Below, piece by piece: positions 20,701 to 32,100 of a DNA stretch of 64,000 bases. Every line of letters starts with the position of its first letter. Positions within the stretch are counted from its first letter, which is position 1. Source of the DNA: Botryococcus braunii. Lineage: Eukaryota > Chlorophyta > Trebouxiophyceae. The DNA lies in NCBI GenBank assembly GCA_002005505.1, contig KV908534.1, positions 169,934-233,933 of the forward strand, in the 5' to 3' direction. The notes under the pieces are model-generated. The model searched no databases and was not told where the DNA came from. It saw nothing but the letters and a program-made list of their open reading frames with translations. The position numbers and the translations under genes are program-made.

Positions 20701-23176
20701 CAAGAAGTTCAGCAACCTGTCTCTGTGCTTCTTGCAACTCAGGCAAAGCTAAACGGTAACCAGGTCAGGATGGAGGAACATGTTCACTATACAATGGGAT
20801 AGTGTGGAACAGATGTCTGTCAGGAGGTAGGCCTTCTAACTTCTCAGAAAAGACATCACTGAACTCAGCACGAAGATGTTGACAAAGGGGGTGATTCAAT
20901 CCACTTTTATCAGAAGGGACATCGGCCTTGTTTGTAGGCCCAAAAGCAGGTTCGAACTCTTTAACATCATGATCATAATCGCTATGCCCTTCGTTACGCG
21001 CTTCGTTGCCCTCTTGCCTATCAACATGTTCATGCCCTTGCTCATCCGAGCGTGTCTCGTTATCATGCCCTTCATTCTTGCTTACCATGCCCACAAACAC
21101 TGGACAGCCTTGCTTCATACAGCGCGCCAAATGCCTCGCAGAGATGACAGGGGACTTCTTTCTAGCGCCCGTAGCAGTAGCAGAAATGGACTTAACAATC
21201 ACGCCTCGCCCTCTGTTCCAAAATGTACACGTATCTTCCGCTACATCAATCTTGGCCTTATAGCGCTTAAGGAAATCCATGCCCAACAAGACATCACAGT
21301 CACCAGCCAATTTTGGTAGCACATAGTAAGTATGCACACAAGGCAAAGACTTGAAAACTGTTCTCAACTTCACTTGATGCACCACTTTTGCAATGTCACC
21401 CGTGGCCACTTCCACTTCCAATTCATCCACTTGTTGCGGGGTTATGTTCACTTTCTTCAGAAATTCTGCCCAGATGAATGAGAGTTCTCCCCCGGTATCA
21501 ACTGTACAATCAGCGGTTGCCCCTGCAACCATACCGCGCAAGACCATTTGCGCTTCGGGGTGTTCTTTTCTCACCATTGATATACTGGGCCTCTTCTTGT
21601 CATACCACACTTCAAAAGACCACGGAGCCACAATTTTCTCTTCCCCATGCGCACTTTTCAAAGCTACACTTTCGTTGCGCCTCCCCTCCATAATTCTCTC
21701 TTTACTTTTTAAAAGGGGAACAACACTTACTGCCTTAGCAACTCGTTTGGGCAAAACAAAATAAGCGCCAATCTGACGGGCATTCTTCTTCAGGGCATTA
21801 TACTCGGAGAGCACTTCATGGGCTTTTTCGGGCTTAAGCACGAACGCATACACATGACCATCTTGCAGGTTCACTTGGGGGGTATCTTCACAAACAAGGA
21901 TATCAATACCAGGTCCCCATTCCAAACAAACATGAGCAGCCACAAGTTTTGAGAAAGATAAGTCTTCATACCAACCAAAGCGTCCATGCCCTCGAGATGA
22001 TCCACGCCCACTCTGTGCATTGCCGCGACCAGAATTTGGGGGACCGGCGTGATGTGCTGGGGCTTGGGGTACCTGCGCAGATCCTTGCGAGAACCAAATT
22101 TGGGGGACATGGCGATGATGCGAGCGATCACCGCGATCAAAACCGCGACCACGAGCACGAAACCCACGAGCCTTAAACACACCGCGAGAACGACCAAACC
22201 CACGATCGAAACGACCAAACCCACGATAAGCATGGTGATTCGAAGGAAACATATCGGAACCGCGCGAACGAAACCCTTCAGCGACAGTATCATCGAGCCC
22301 ATGAGCGATCTGGTAGAGCTCCATATACGAATCAAAAGCACGGCCAGTTTTGTGATTAATTCGACACTGAGAATGCAACGATGCACGCTACCCATTCAGA
22401 AAATTCGTAACCTTCTCATTCTCAGTGACCTCCCCACCAGGCATGGAATTCAGATCGGCAATAGCGGAGTTAAACTCCAAGGCATACTCCTGAACAGACT
22501 TCGAACCTTGACGAACCCCCTGCCAGTGGCGGCGGGCCTCCGTCACCCCTACATTCTTGTCATAAAAATCAAACAGGAATTGCTGAAAATCTTCGAAAGT
22601 AGGGGAAGGATGGGTTACGACATACGAGGACCAGTGACCCTGAATGCTTGTAGAGAGAAATGAGACGCCAACGCGAAGCTTTTGCTGGTCATCGTTGATT
22701 CCCTGTGCCTCAACATAATTCTTAACAATAGCAACCCAGTGCCTAGTGTTATTTCCCGTGAACACCGGCGGCTTGCCTAACACATTAGACGGAAGCTTGT
22801 GCGACACCGCAGGATCACGAGCAACCTCCGTCATAAAAACCTTTCGCGCATAACTTGTAGCCCAGACAGGACGAAAACCAGCAAGAGCCCCTATCTTTAG
22901 AAATTTAACAGTAGCGACATAAAACTGGGCAATCGAACTAATGATCAGATCCGTATGATCGCCGACATCGTAGTTATCGCGCGCCACCTCGACCTTACAC
23001 TTCGCCATCAGTTCATCAAAATCCTTCCTACGAAACCTTGGGTAGTCACTATCAAGCGTGAGATCAAGTGCATCAAGCTCGGCAACATCGTTGGCCGCCC
23101 CCAACTTCTCACAATACGACGTAACCAACGTGGTGAAAGTAGCTGCCGACATTATACCCAACAGGTAGATTAGCAA
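17732..23176 (-). pseudogene. Gypsy H gag-pol, three nonsense codons
   Basis: One continuous frame of about 1815 codons. Gag: capsid-like region (FDDFQQFLFDFY-type motif, RHWQGVRQGSKSVQEYALEF), then an Arg/Gly-rich basic segment with no clear zinc knuckle. Protease: DTGGELSFIW. RT: FTSLDLISGYHQIRL, with YLED in place of the usual YLDD near 20,340. RNase H: CDASKNGVGAVL and TDHAAD. Integrase: CDACQRNK, VDRLSKFSHF, LTDRGTVF, TDGQTERVNR. Chromodomain: YLVKWKGYGPERNSWEPE. Stops: TAG 22388-22390 in gag, TGA 20765-20767 before RT, TGA near 19580 before integrase. The two TGA stops fit CGA-to-TGA and TGG-to-TGA changes (C:G to T:A), and the TAG is compatible with the same class; otherwise the frame is intact. 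Confidence 0.92.
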
Positions 23177-23189
23177 AACCTTGCTTTAC

Positions 23190-23201
23190 TCGCCGATACC
23201 A
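23190..23201 (-). other. Primer-binding site of Gypsy H
   Basis: TGGTATCGGCGA on the minus strand, 3 nt from the LTR. Same primer site as Gypsy A and C and Copia E. Confidence 0.85.
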
Positions 23202-23204
23202 CCT

Positions 23205-23402
23205 TATAGTGGCAAAGGAAGAGAGAGAGAGACGAGACACCAGTCAGGTTAGAGCATTCAGCGGAATCTGTTACAAGCCGGTCAGCACCGGGACTTCCTT
23301 CGACGCCAAGACGCGTGCCACTTTCCAGAGCCTTCATTTCAGGACCCGGCAGCTTCCTGCCTGAAATCCTGGCATTGGACCTGGCAGCTTCCTGCCGTTA
23401 CA
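23205..23402 (-). repeat. 5' LTR of Gypsy H (198 bp)
   Basis: Same length as the 3' LTR and nearly identical. Outer end CGTTACA abuts the GCAGT duplication. Confidence 0.92.
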
Positions 23403-23407
23403 GCAGT

Positions 23408-24440
23408 GGTTGAAGCAACCCATAAGGTACACCTCCAGTCCCTTTATTGCGCTGGCAGGCATCACATGATCTGAAGAAGTCCCTGACTGATGAGCTGAGA
23501 CGTGGCCACCAAAATTCCCTGCACAATAGCTCATACATCTTGTTAATCCCAAGATGGCCAGTAAATGGTGTGGCATGACACTCTCTCAACACCTTCTCTC
23601 TCAATGCTTCAGGCACATACACTTTACCTGACTGCACAGAATAAGGTACAGAGTCTCTCAATAGCAAAACACCTTCATCCACAAGTTTAGTCACTGTGGG
23701 TTCAGATGCACAAAGCAAGGCAATCTCTTGTAGGAGAGAAGAGACGGAAACAGAGGAGACATGCATCACTGCAAGGTCAACACGCCTAGACAAAGCATCT
23801 GCTACAACATTATCAGTTTCTTTAACATATTTTATGTCAGGCATGAAACGCATAATCTCAGTGAGCCACCTTTCATGTCTACTCGTCCTAACAGGAGCAG
23901 TCAATAAATACTTAAGTGCTTGTTGGTTAGTGTGTATAGTAAACTTAGCACCTTACAGCAAACGTTTCCATTTAAGCAAAGCATGAACAAGAGCAAGCAA
24001 CTCTCTATCATAAGGAGATAATTTTCTCTCAGGGGGCTGGAGTTTCCTGGACTCGAAGGCAACGGGCTGCAGTCCCTGTCCTTGATCCTGCTGCAAAACA
24101 GCATCCACAGCAAAGCCTGAGGCATCTACATGCACAACAAAAGGTTTGTCTAAATCAGGCATTAACAAACAAGGAGTAGAAGAGACAAGATCTTTCAATG
24201 CAACAAAGGCTTGGATTTGAGGTCCCTCCCAAGTCCAAGGCACATCCTTCTTAAGCAATTCAATGCGAGGATAAGCAACATCTGCAAAATGATCCATGAA
24301 AGTGTCATAGTATTGTGTTAAGCCTAGAAAACCTCTCAACTGTGACACATTCAAAGGAGTGGGCCAATCCTGGATGGCTGCAACCTTCCTTGGATCCACC
24401 ATAATCCCTTGAGGTGTCAACAAGTTGTCGTGAACTGGAG
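23408..24440 (-). pseudogene. Gypsy G RNase H and integrase zinc domain
   Basis: Reads LLTPQGIMVDPRKVAAIQ (the RT connection), RNase H (VHVDASGFAVDAVLQQD, LSPYDRELLALVHALLKWK), then DALSRRVD, and the integrase zinc-binding domain (HLGINKMYELLCREFWWP, CDACQRNK). A TAA near 23953 breaks RNase H in an otherwise open frame. The downstream end continues across Gypsy H at 17100. The upstream end is cut by an unidentified insertion. Confidence 0.85.
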
Positions 24441-25770
24441 TGTGACCGTGTACATTGGTGGCCATCCGATTGATTTAAACTGACAATGTGTGTATTTGGC
24501 GTAGCCACAAAGGTGATTAGTAAACGACCCTCAATCGGACTTGTACAGCTTTTATTATGGCTCTTATTTGACGTTTCATAAAGTCGTGGAAAAATGGCGC
24601 TTGTCTTTACCCTTTTGTACCTGGACTGGGGTATTTGTCCCTGATTTAGGTCCTGAGGGCAAAATTGTGTATTCCGGTGATTTCATTCGAAGCAACGGTT
24701 GGAATTGAATGTTCGCGGAGACTTTGGTACTCGGTAGGTGCCATGCAGTTCGGCACGAGGAACTTTGACTTTTAGCCGTCCGCTGATCGATGTGTTGGCA
24801 GTGTTTTAGCCGCCCTTGATCATGTGAGGGCATGTGTTAATACGGCTTGGGAAGCTGTACGTATTACTAGAGGGGAGTGTATATTAGGGGCTCAGCCTCC
24901 GGCCCACAAGTAACAGTACAATTCGGAAAGTTGCGTGTAAAGCATAGCGCCCCAACTCCGTGTCTGTCCGCGGCCCCCGGCGATATAGGGATGTTGATTG
25001 TTTGACCTGTTATTTGGATTGTTTCTGAAACACATCACTTGCAGTAATATAGTACTTTTTGTGACACCACTGACTTGCCGAGTTTGGCCATTGATCGTCC
25101 CGGTGGTAACCGTTAATTTGTTTGGTAACACCCAAATTCCTACTGAATGTGAAATAATATTGTCATAATTAACTTGTCGAGTTGAAAGATAAACGTGAGT
25201 AGAACAATACCCTTGTTAGTAAGACGACAAACTTACACCATACACGGCCTCACAAACCTCACCACGAGATCAAACGCACACCACCATCCGACCCCACAGA
25301 GACTTCGAAAAACTCATATTCTAGGTCCTCACAACAGTAGAGAAACATCTGAGCAATAGCCGCGACGTAGCCGTAAGCCGCCTAAACCCTGATCCGGAAG
25401 ACCCCGATGAACTTCAAGAAAACACAATAGGAAAAAAACACACATCCTGGAGAACAGAAACCTTTTAAGAAAACCGATAGTAATCTAATAAGTCTTTAAC
25501 CACAAGGCCCAGCACGAGTCCAGCCCCACCAGTCAGAGCCGTGCTAGCCTAACCGCGATCGGAGCCAGCCTCCGGTTATCGTCCGTTAAGACCGGTCGCA
25601 AGACCGGGAGCAGTCCAGTAAGTCCCTCCCAAGTGCTAGGTCCCGGGGCCTCACAAACCCGGGTGGCGATCCGACCAATCGATTCGAACCTACATTTATA
25701 ACCCCGCAGCCCGACTGAATCTCGCTAACTAACCGAAAAATTTTGTGGGGGTACCGTTGGGCACGGAACC
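24441..25770. other. Unidentified insertion in Gypsy G RT
   Basis: About 1.3 kb lies between RT residues ending EYLGHFVAS and the connection LLTPQG, so it interrupts the gene; exact ends are uncertain. No LTR, clear terminal inverted repeat, transposase or RT motif was found. An imperfect direct repeat (GTGGCSATCCGA) occurs near 24459 and 25663. On the minus strand near 25690-25680 there is a GGTTCGAATC motif resembling a tRNA B-box. It may be a tRNA-derived or non-autonomous element, or a gene fragment; no function is assigned. Confidence 0.4.
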
Positions 25771-27241
25771 CTGTAAAGGATGCCACAAAGTGTCCCAAGT
25801 ATTCCATCTGCTTAGCAACAAACTCACATTTAGACCTTTTACAATATAACTTGTGCTCCCTGAGCACTGACAAGATAATTTTCAAATGTTCCATGTGTTC
25901 TGCAACGGATTTAGAGTAAATCATGATGTCATCTAGGTATACCAACACAAATCTATCAAGGAAGGGAGCCAAGATAGTGTTCATAACAGATTGAAAGGTT
26001 GCAGGTGCATTTGTAAGACCAAAAGGCATCACAGTAAACTCATAATGGCCATAACGGGTCTTAAAAACTGTTTTCTCAATACTATCTTCATGCATTCTAA
26101 TCTGGTGATACCCAGAGGCAAGATCAAGTTTGGAGGAAACACAACTACCATCAACTGTTCAAACATTTCATCTATACGAGGCAATGGATGTTGGTTCCTA
26201 ACAGTAATCATATTTAAGGCTCTGTAGTCAATGCACAAACGCCAGCCACCATCCTTTTTGGGGACAAATAGGATAGGTGCACCAAATGGGGAAGTTGATG
26301 GGCGGATGATCCCCTCTCCATGAGCTCCTGCAGTTGTGCACGTACTTCAGCAAGCTGAGCTCCAGACAACGGATAAATGCGGGAGGCTGGTGGAGTTGCG
26401 TCCAGCTCCAATCCGATATGATGATCTCCAGAACGAGAAGGAGGAAGGCCTTGAGGAAGTCCAGATAAGACATCTTTAAACTCTTGCAAAAGCTGCTCCA
26501 ACTCTGGCACGTCATGAGCATTAGTATCCGAGGTTGCATTAACTGCATTAAGATGAATAATGTACATTGGTTCTCCCAACTCAACCATTTCCTCCACTTC
26601 CATGGAAGAAACTACAACCCTGGAATGCATGACCTCTGACAGCCCAAAAGTACATGTGTCTTGTTATCATGAATCATTGAGACAGCATTCAGCTTCCAAT
26701 TAACAACTGGGTTAAATAAAGTCAACCTCGGTTTACCTAAGACAAGGTCATAATATGACAACTCAGTGGGAAGACAGGTGACTCCAAAACTCAGAGTTCC
26801 CACAGTCAGGTCAGTTGAAACAGTATTCTCTACTACAAAAGTCCTACCATCAGCAACACGGATAGTCACAGGGGAACTTAAAAAAGTAGTGGGAAGGGCA
26901 AGCTTTTGAACCAGTTTATCATCAACAAAGTTAGCAGAGGCTCCACTATCTAACAAAATCATGACATGTCTACCAGCAAGAATTCCCTCAAACTCAATGC
27001 ATGTAGAAGATAAGTCAAGATCGTTCACGACTTGACTAGTGTTAAGCTGAACAAAAGAGTCAAAACATGTTGCTGACAGGGGTTTCTCCTTCACACTAAG
27101 AATACCAGTCTGTACAAGACAACGAAACAAGGGCAAGCCTGTATTTGCACTACAGTGGGGCGAGCTCTTCAAGGTGGAAGTAATGCCCAGTGCAGTCAAA
27201 ACAGAAGCCGAGAGCAAGACATCATGAGACTGCTGTTGAGT
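25771..27241 (-). pseudogene. Gypsy G protease and reverse transcriptase
   Basis: Protease-like domain 27217-26612 (LLDSGASANFVDD, then a conserved VLGKPRL stretch), then RT pieces in several frames: palm start ([25 protein letters not shown]) and catalytic region ([35 protein letters not shown]). At least two frameshifts fall near 26,320 and 26,150. Protein runs into gag-side sequence at 63024 across Copia D (ELEG then TTQQQSHDV). Confidence 0.87.
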
Positions 27242-27246
27242 ACTCC

Positions 27247-27945
27247 TGTAAGAGGTTATGGGCAGTGGCGTATCCTGAACGCAAGCAGACAGGTCGTAAG
27301 TTCGTGCCTCTCCAGCTACAGTCCTCTACGACTGTCTGCTCTTTAGACACATGCAACTGCATGAACAAGACTGGCATCCTTATGTGCCCAGTATCTTTCA
27401 AACCAGTTCCGTTACACGTTGATCTGTCAATGAGCATCTACACACGGATAAGCTCCTGACGGCTGAAAGCAAGTACCTTCCTATACTCAATCAAGACTCC
27501 GTCCCTTAGCTGTTTGGGAGACTTGATTGTACACTAAGATGGTTCACTTACAAACAAGCAATCAAACATGAACACATTACCAATACACACCCTGCGTCAC
27601 CGCACCTGTAAGCAAGCAGACAGGTCGTAAGTTCGTGCCTCTCCGGCTACAGTCCTCGACGACTGTCTGCTCTTTAGACACAAGCAACTGCATGAACAAG
27701 ACTGGCATCCTTATGTGCCCAGTATCTTTCCAAACCAGTTGCTCGACTATGCGGTGATCGCAGCTTTAATAGTCCTTTCACACTGACGCGTAATCTAGAT
27801 CAGATTGTACGTTATGTTTGAAATCGACCACAACCTAACGTGTCTTAAGGTACCTTATGTTCTCAATGGACCCATATCCTAATAGTGCACACCTGAAGAT
27901 CACTTAAAGCACAAGGCATTCAATAATAATATTCAGAACTCAACA
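27247..27945 (-). repeat. 3' LTR of Copia D (699 bp)
   Basis: The minus strand begins TGTTGAGTTC next to the polypurine tract and ends CTCTTACA. Inside, on the minus strand: TATTAAAG from 27771, X1 27740-27606 ending ACAG|GT, TGTAA at 27416-27412, X2 27408-27275 ending CAG|G, U5 27274-27247. A CTTAC branch-like motif and a pyrimidine-rich tract precede each X end. U5 contains GCCCATAACC (27263-27254), complementary to the primer site. Confidence 0.93.
27275..27605 (-). other. Candidate LTR intron in D 3' LTR
   Basis: 331 bp, GT at 27605-27604 to AG at 27276-27275 on the minus strand. The donor GTGCGG is weak, but the acceptor has a good pyrimidine tract. Confidence 0.58.
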
Positions 27946-27959
27946 CTTCCCCTTGACTG
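27946..27959 (-). other. Copia D polypurine tract
   Basis: Complement of CTTCCCCTTGACTG, abutting the 3' LTR start, as in the other Copia elements here. Confidence 0.85.
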
Positions 27960-27965
27960 CATGCT

Positions 27966-28357
27966 TTATGTGTATCTTCTCAAACCTAGTGAATCACGAT
28001 GACCAACAAACACGGGCTTAGCAAGTGGCTTGGTCATAATGTCAGCCACATTTCGAGCAGATTCTACATAGAGGATATCTACCTGCCCAAGTGCCATAGC
28101 TTCCCTAGCATAGTGGAAGCTTACTGCAACATGCTTTGTGAATTTGGAATAAAGGGGGTTCCGTAAATTGGAAATGCATCCTTGGTTGTCACAGAAACTT
28201 TTGACCCTCCAAGGTGCAGCCCCGATCTCTTCCAAGAAGCCCCTAAGCCAGTTGGCTTCCTTCACAATATGGCCGGCTGCCATAAACTCGGCTTGCATAG
28301 TTGAGGTAGCAACTGAGCTCTGCTTCTTGCTTCCCCAAACCACGGCACTACCATAGA
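27966..28357 (-). pseudogene. Copia D RNase H C-terminal part
   Basis: Encodes VVWGSKKQSSVATST, FCDNQGCISNLRNP and NVADIMTKPLAKPV, the end of Copia RNase H. The frame is open and joins 34191 across Copia F, reading GYVLSV then YGSAVVWGSKK. Confidence 0.9.
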
Positions 28358-28362
28358 CTGAT

Positions 28363-29115
28363 TGTTACATTTTGTGACATATAGTGAGATTGCCTTCCTC
28401 TTGAACAGACATGAACTCTTAAAAGGAACTGATAAACATTGGCATGAACAAAGGCATACATGAGACGCTTATCACAAAGAAGTGTATTTGAGCACAAGGT
28501 CATGTTATGAATAGTGTCGTACGGTATTCGCACGTGGTTGCCAGATCAACGCGTGATCTTGCAACGCTGGTATTTGAAAGGAAAGCAGCGGAGTTGAATG
28601 TCACTTGCCTAGCACTATCAATGATTGATGCATGTGTGAAGACAGCAAGTGTTTTGCTTATGGCGTAAGGCCGTCACACGGACTGCCTAGCCAACTAAGA
28701 CAACTGATCACTCGCTCTGCTCGTGCTTGCAGGCAAGGCCGATTGGCCTAGTTAGACATGTTAAGACATGCATGGACAAGTTACTTGCTTACTATAATTT
28801 AATTGTTGAATATCCGTATCTTCATCGGTTGTGGGTGTCATACCTATGAGTGAAGATCAGGGAGACAAGTGTCATGCAAGATATTTGTTAGCGTATGCAA
28901 GGATTTATGTTATGGAGGCTCAATTGCGTTAGCATAAGAAGACTCTAAATGTAACCACTTGCCTAGCACTATCAATGATTGATGCATGTGTGAAGACAGC
29001 AAGTGTTTTGCTTATGGCGTAAGGCCGTCACACGGACTGCCTAGCCAACTAAGACAACTGATCACTCGCTCTGCTCGTGATTGCAGGTCTTCACACCCAT
29101 AACCTAAATATAAGA
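28363..29115 (+). repeat. 5' LTR of Copia F (753 bp)
   Basis: Starts TGTTACATTTTG and ends ATAAGA before the primer site; the end is set by the TSD and could shift by one base. Inside: TATTTGAAAG at 28571, X1 28602-28732 ending CAG|GC, TGTAA at 28950-28954, X2 28956-29086 ending CAG|G. U5 holds CCCATAACC (29096-29104), which can pair with GGTTATGGG in the primer site. Confidence 0.92.
28733..29086 (+). other. Candidate LTR intron in F 5' LTR
   Basis: 354 bp. The donor reads CAG|GCAAGG, a GC donor in strong context, while the 3' LTR has CAG|GTAAGG. The acceptor is pyrimidine-rich and ends TTGCAG. Confidence 0.6.
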
Positions 29116-29129
29116 GGTTATGGGCCCAC
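29116..29129 (+). other. Copia F half-tRNA primer site
   Basis: GGTTATGGGCCCAC is complementary to the anticodon arm of initiator tRNA-Met (GTGGGCCCATAACC), not to a tRNA 3' end. Confidence 0.8.
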
Positions 29130-29183
29130 GCTCATCCGCATGAGTGATGGTGATGCCGATGCCCGCGATCATCGACTGGAGCA

Positions 29184-32100
29184 ATGTTTATGCCAGCAGA
29201 TGCACAGCTCAGCATGACAGCTCAAATGCAGAGCTCAGATGAGCTCAGATGCACAGCTCATGCAGTTTCCACCACCCTTTATGCCAGATGCCAGTCCCCT
29301 ACCGCTCTGGCATGGCTCCTAGACAGTGGCGCATCCATCCACTTGGTGAACAATCCCCAATACTTGCACAATTCAGTTGTGTACCAGTCCCCCAGACCTC
29401 TCCACCTGGCGACCAGTGATGCAGTGGGGGGGATTATTGCAAAGGGGTCAGTTTGCCTTCTTGATGCACGTGGGTCCCAGCTCTGGCTCCATGATGTACA
29501 GTGTGTACCAACTGCAACGACAAACCTCATTTCAGTGTCAGCAGCTATTAAAGATGGATGCCAGTTTCGCACTGACAGCAGAGGAGCACATGTGCAGATG
29601 ATCGGTCCTGAAACTTGGGAGTGTGCAGTTGCCATGTCTAAGGGCCTTTACTACCTGCATCGCGTTCAGTGCAGATCCCTGTCAGTGCCCAGAGCATCCT
29701 CCCTGCCAGACACCGCAGAAGGATCGGTAAAGCTTCCTCACAATTGTCAGCAGAGAGACCTCTGGCACAGACGCTTGGGCCATCCAGGAGAGACAGCCAT
29801 GTCCAGGATCACACGAGAAGGATTGATCAAGGGTATCCCTGTGTCCCTTATACCCTGTGGAGACTACTCCTCTGCATGTGAGGCTTGCCTTCAGGGAAAG
29901 CTGCCTCGCCCACCATTTCCAATCAGCACAAGGCCTGCCAGTCGTGTCCTAGAACGCATACACCTAAACACAGTTGGAGAACTGCCTGTCAGAGCTCTCA
30001 CTGGAGAGAAGTACTGGGTCACAGTTCTGGATGAAGCGTCACACTGTGTTGCAGCTATCCCTGTGAAGTCCAAGGCAGAGATCCCCAAGAAGCTGAAGGA
30101 CTTGCTCACATTCTGGCAGAAGCGACTGAACCTGCAAATCAAATCCATACGGTCTGACAGGGGCACAGAGTTCCTCAACCAGGAGTTCAGGTCATTTTGC
30201 ATCGTCCAGGGTATTGAGGTGGAAACCTTTGCGCCTGGAACGCCCCAGCAGAACGGAGCAGCGGAGCGCATGAACCGCACACTCAAGGAGCGTGTCAGAA
30301 CCCTACTAGCAGCAGCGCAAGCCAAACAGTCGCTATGGATGGAGGCCCTCCAAGCAGCAGTCCTCCTGTGCAACATTGTGCCTGCCAGCAACAGGAGCGT
30401 CACCCCATATGAGGCCTTCTTTGGCATCAAGCCACCAGCAGCTGTCCTTCGGATCTGGGGATGCAAGGCATTCGTCCTACTTCAGAAGCCACACATGACC
30501 GCAACTGGACCAAGGTCACTGCCTGGGATGATGGTGGGATACGAGGTGGGATCCAAGGCCTATCGCATCCTCACCGCCCAAGGCATAAAGGTGTCCCGGG
30601 ACGTGCGCTTCATCGAAGAGGAGCTTGGAGCGCCAGCAGTGGGCTACCTGGACCTTCGCACATGGGGGCGCCATCAAGCGCAGCCTCCACCAGGTCCTGC
30701 TGCAGGCAATCAGTCCCCTGCCTCCAGAACTGCCCCAGCAGTGGAGGCGCCTGCTGGACCAAGACCCATGGACCCTCTGCAAACACAAGTCCCAGCACGT
30801 CTTGGAGCAGGACCATCACCTGGACCTTCTGGCGCAACCAAGCGGACCCCTGGATCACCTGCAACTGGCAACGATGAATTGCAGCAACCACCAGAGCCCT
30901 GCAACACACATCAACACTCAACGGGAGGACCACAGACAAGGTCTCCTTCCCCTGTTCAGCCTGCAGGCTCACCAGGGACTGACACTGAAGCCGCTGTACA
31001 TCCTGAGGGGCGCAGCTGGTCCTTCCTTGACAGATTGAGAGACTGTGCACGTGGTGGGGAAGGACAATTGGGTCAAGATGAGCGTCTGCAGGCGACCCAG
31101 CAATTGCTCAGACCCCCTTCAGGGGCTCCTACAGCAGGGGAAGCCCAAAGGTCAGCTGTGCAAGCACAACAAAGGCAAGAGAGAGCTGAGAGGCGAACTC
31201 TCGTGAGGGAGCTGAAATCCAGAGTACAGATGTCTCCCTCTGCATCTCCTTCTGAGAGAATTACTGAGTGCCTGAGTAGAGGGAGCGGGAGCCCTTCACA
31301 AGCCACAGGTCATGGCTCAGGAGGAGGGAAAGCTGTAGAGAGAGAGAGTCAGGAAGCAGGGGAAGTGAATTCCCAGCATGGGTGCCTTAAAAAGGGGAAA
31401 ATGGGGCCTTCAGCCATCCCTGAAAATAAGGTACAACAGGATGTACAGCATAAGGTACCTGCTGAGCATCCTGCCCCTCATTTACCCCATCCCGAGAGTG
31501 ATTCAATGGAAGTCAGTGAGACAATCCCCTTGGCAATTGAGAGCACATGTGAGAGAATGGAGACAGGGAGAGGTGCTGAAGCACACATGGGCCCAGAGAG
31601 AGAGATGCCAGCATCTCCATTGTCACAAGATCACAGTGCTCGACTGTCAACTGCCAGGTGTGAGTCTGGCAAGGAGTGCAAGAGACACGTGCCTACTCCA
31701 GAACACTCTGTGAGGATGTGTGGGGAGGAGGCTGAGAGAGATGGATTCACCGAAGAAAGATTTTATGTCTTTCAATGTGAAGACAGGCCACCCAATGAAG
31801 GGGCACCTGGGGTGAAATTCAGCAAAATTTCAGTCCCCAGAAATTATCGTGAGGCTCGACAGTCAGACCAGTGGTCTTACTGGGAGCAAGCTATGAATGA
31901 GGAAAAGAACTCATTGGACGCTCACGACACCATGGAGTATGTAGAGCACCCATGGGGCAAGAAGGTCATCCCAGTGCACTGGATCTATTCTGCCAAAGTT
32001 GATAATTTTGGCAATGTCCTTAGATTCAAAGCACGCCTGGTAGCCCAAGGATGTCGTCAAATTCCTGGAGTAGATGTCGATGAAGTATTTGCTCCCACTA

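Larger units (their letters stand above)
17106..23402 (-). mobile_element. Ty3/Gypsy chromovirus H, complete with 198 bp LTRs
   Basis: Complete 6.3 kb element inside G integrase, TSD GCAGT at 17101-17105 and 23403-23407. It has a single fused gag-pol frame (23176 to 17732) interrupted by three nonsense codons, a primer site at 23201-23190 and a polypurine tract at 17304-17322. LTRs differ at about 3 of 198 positions by eye. The very short LTRs are unlike those of the neighbouring families. Confidence 0.93.

Noticed and set aside
27222..27437. Small ORFs within the Copia D LTRs
   Set aside because: They cross LTR and flank boundaries and are not shared between the two LTRs, so they are chance frames.
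28602..29086. CRISPR-like array suggested by repeated segments in LTRs
   Set aside because: Only two long copies per LTR with one spacer, in a eukaryotic retrotransposon context.
29094..29129. A tRNA gene suggested by CCCATAACC and GGGCCCA
   Set aside because: Only the anticodon-loop sequence and its complement are present, with no acceptor, D or T arms. It is an LTR end plus a half-tRNA primer site.
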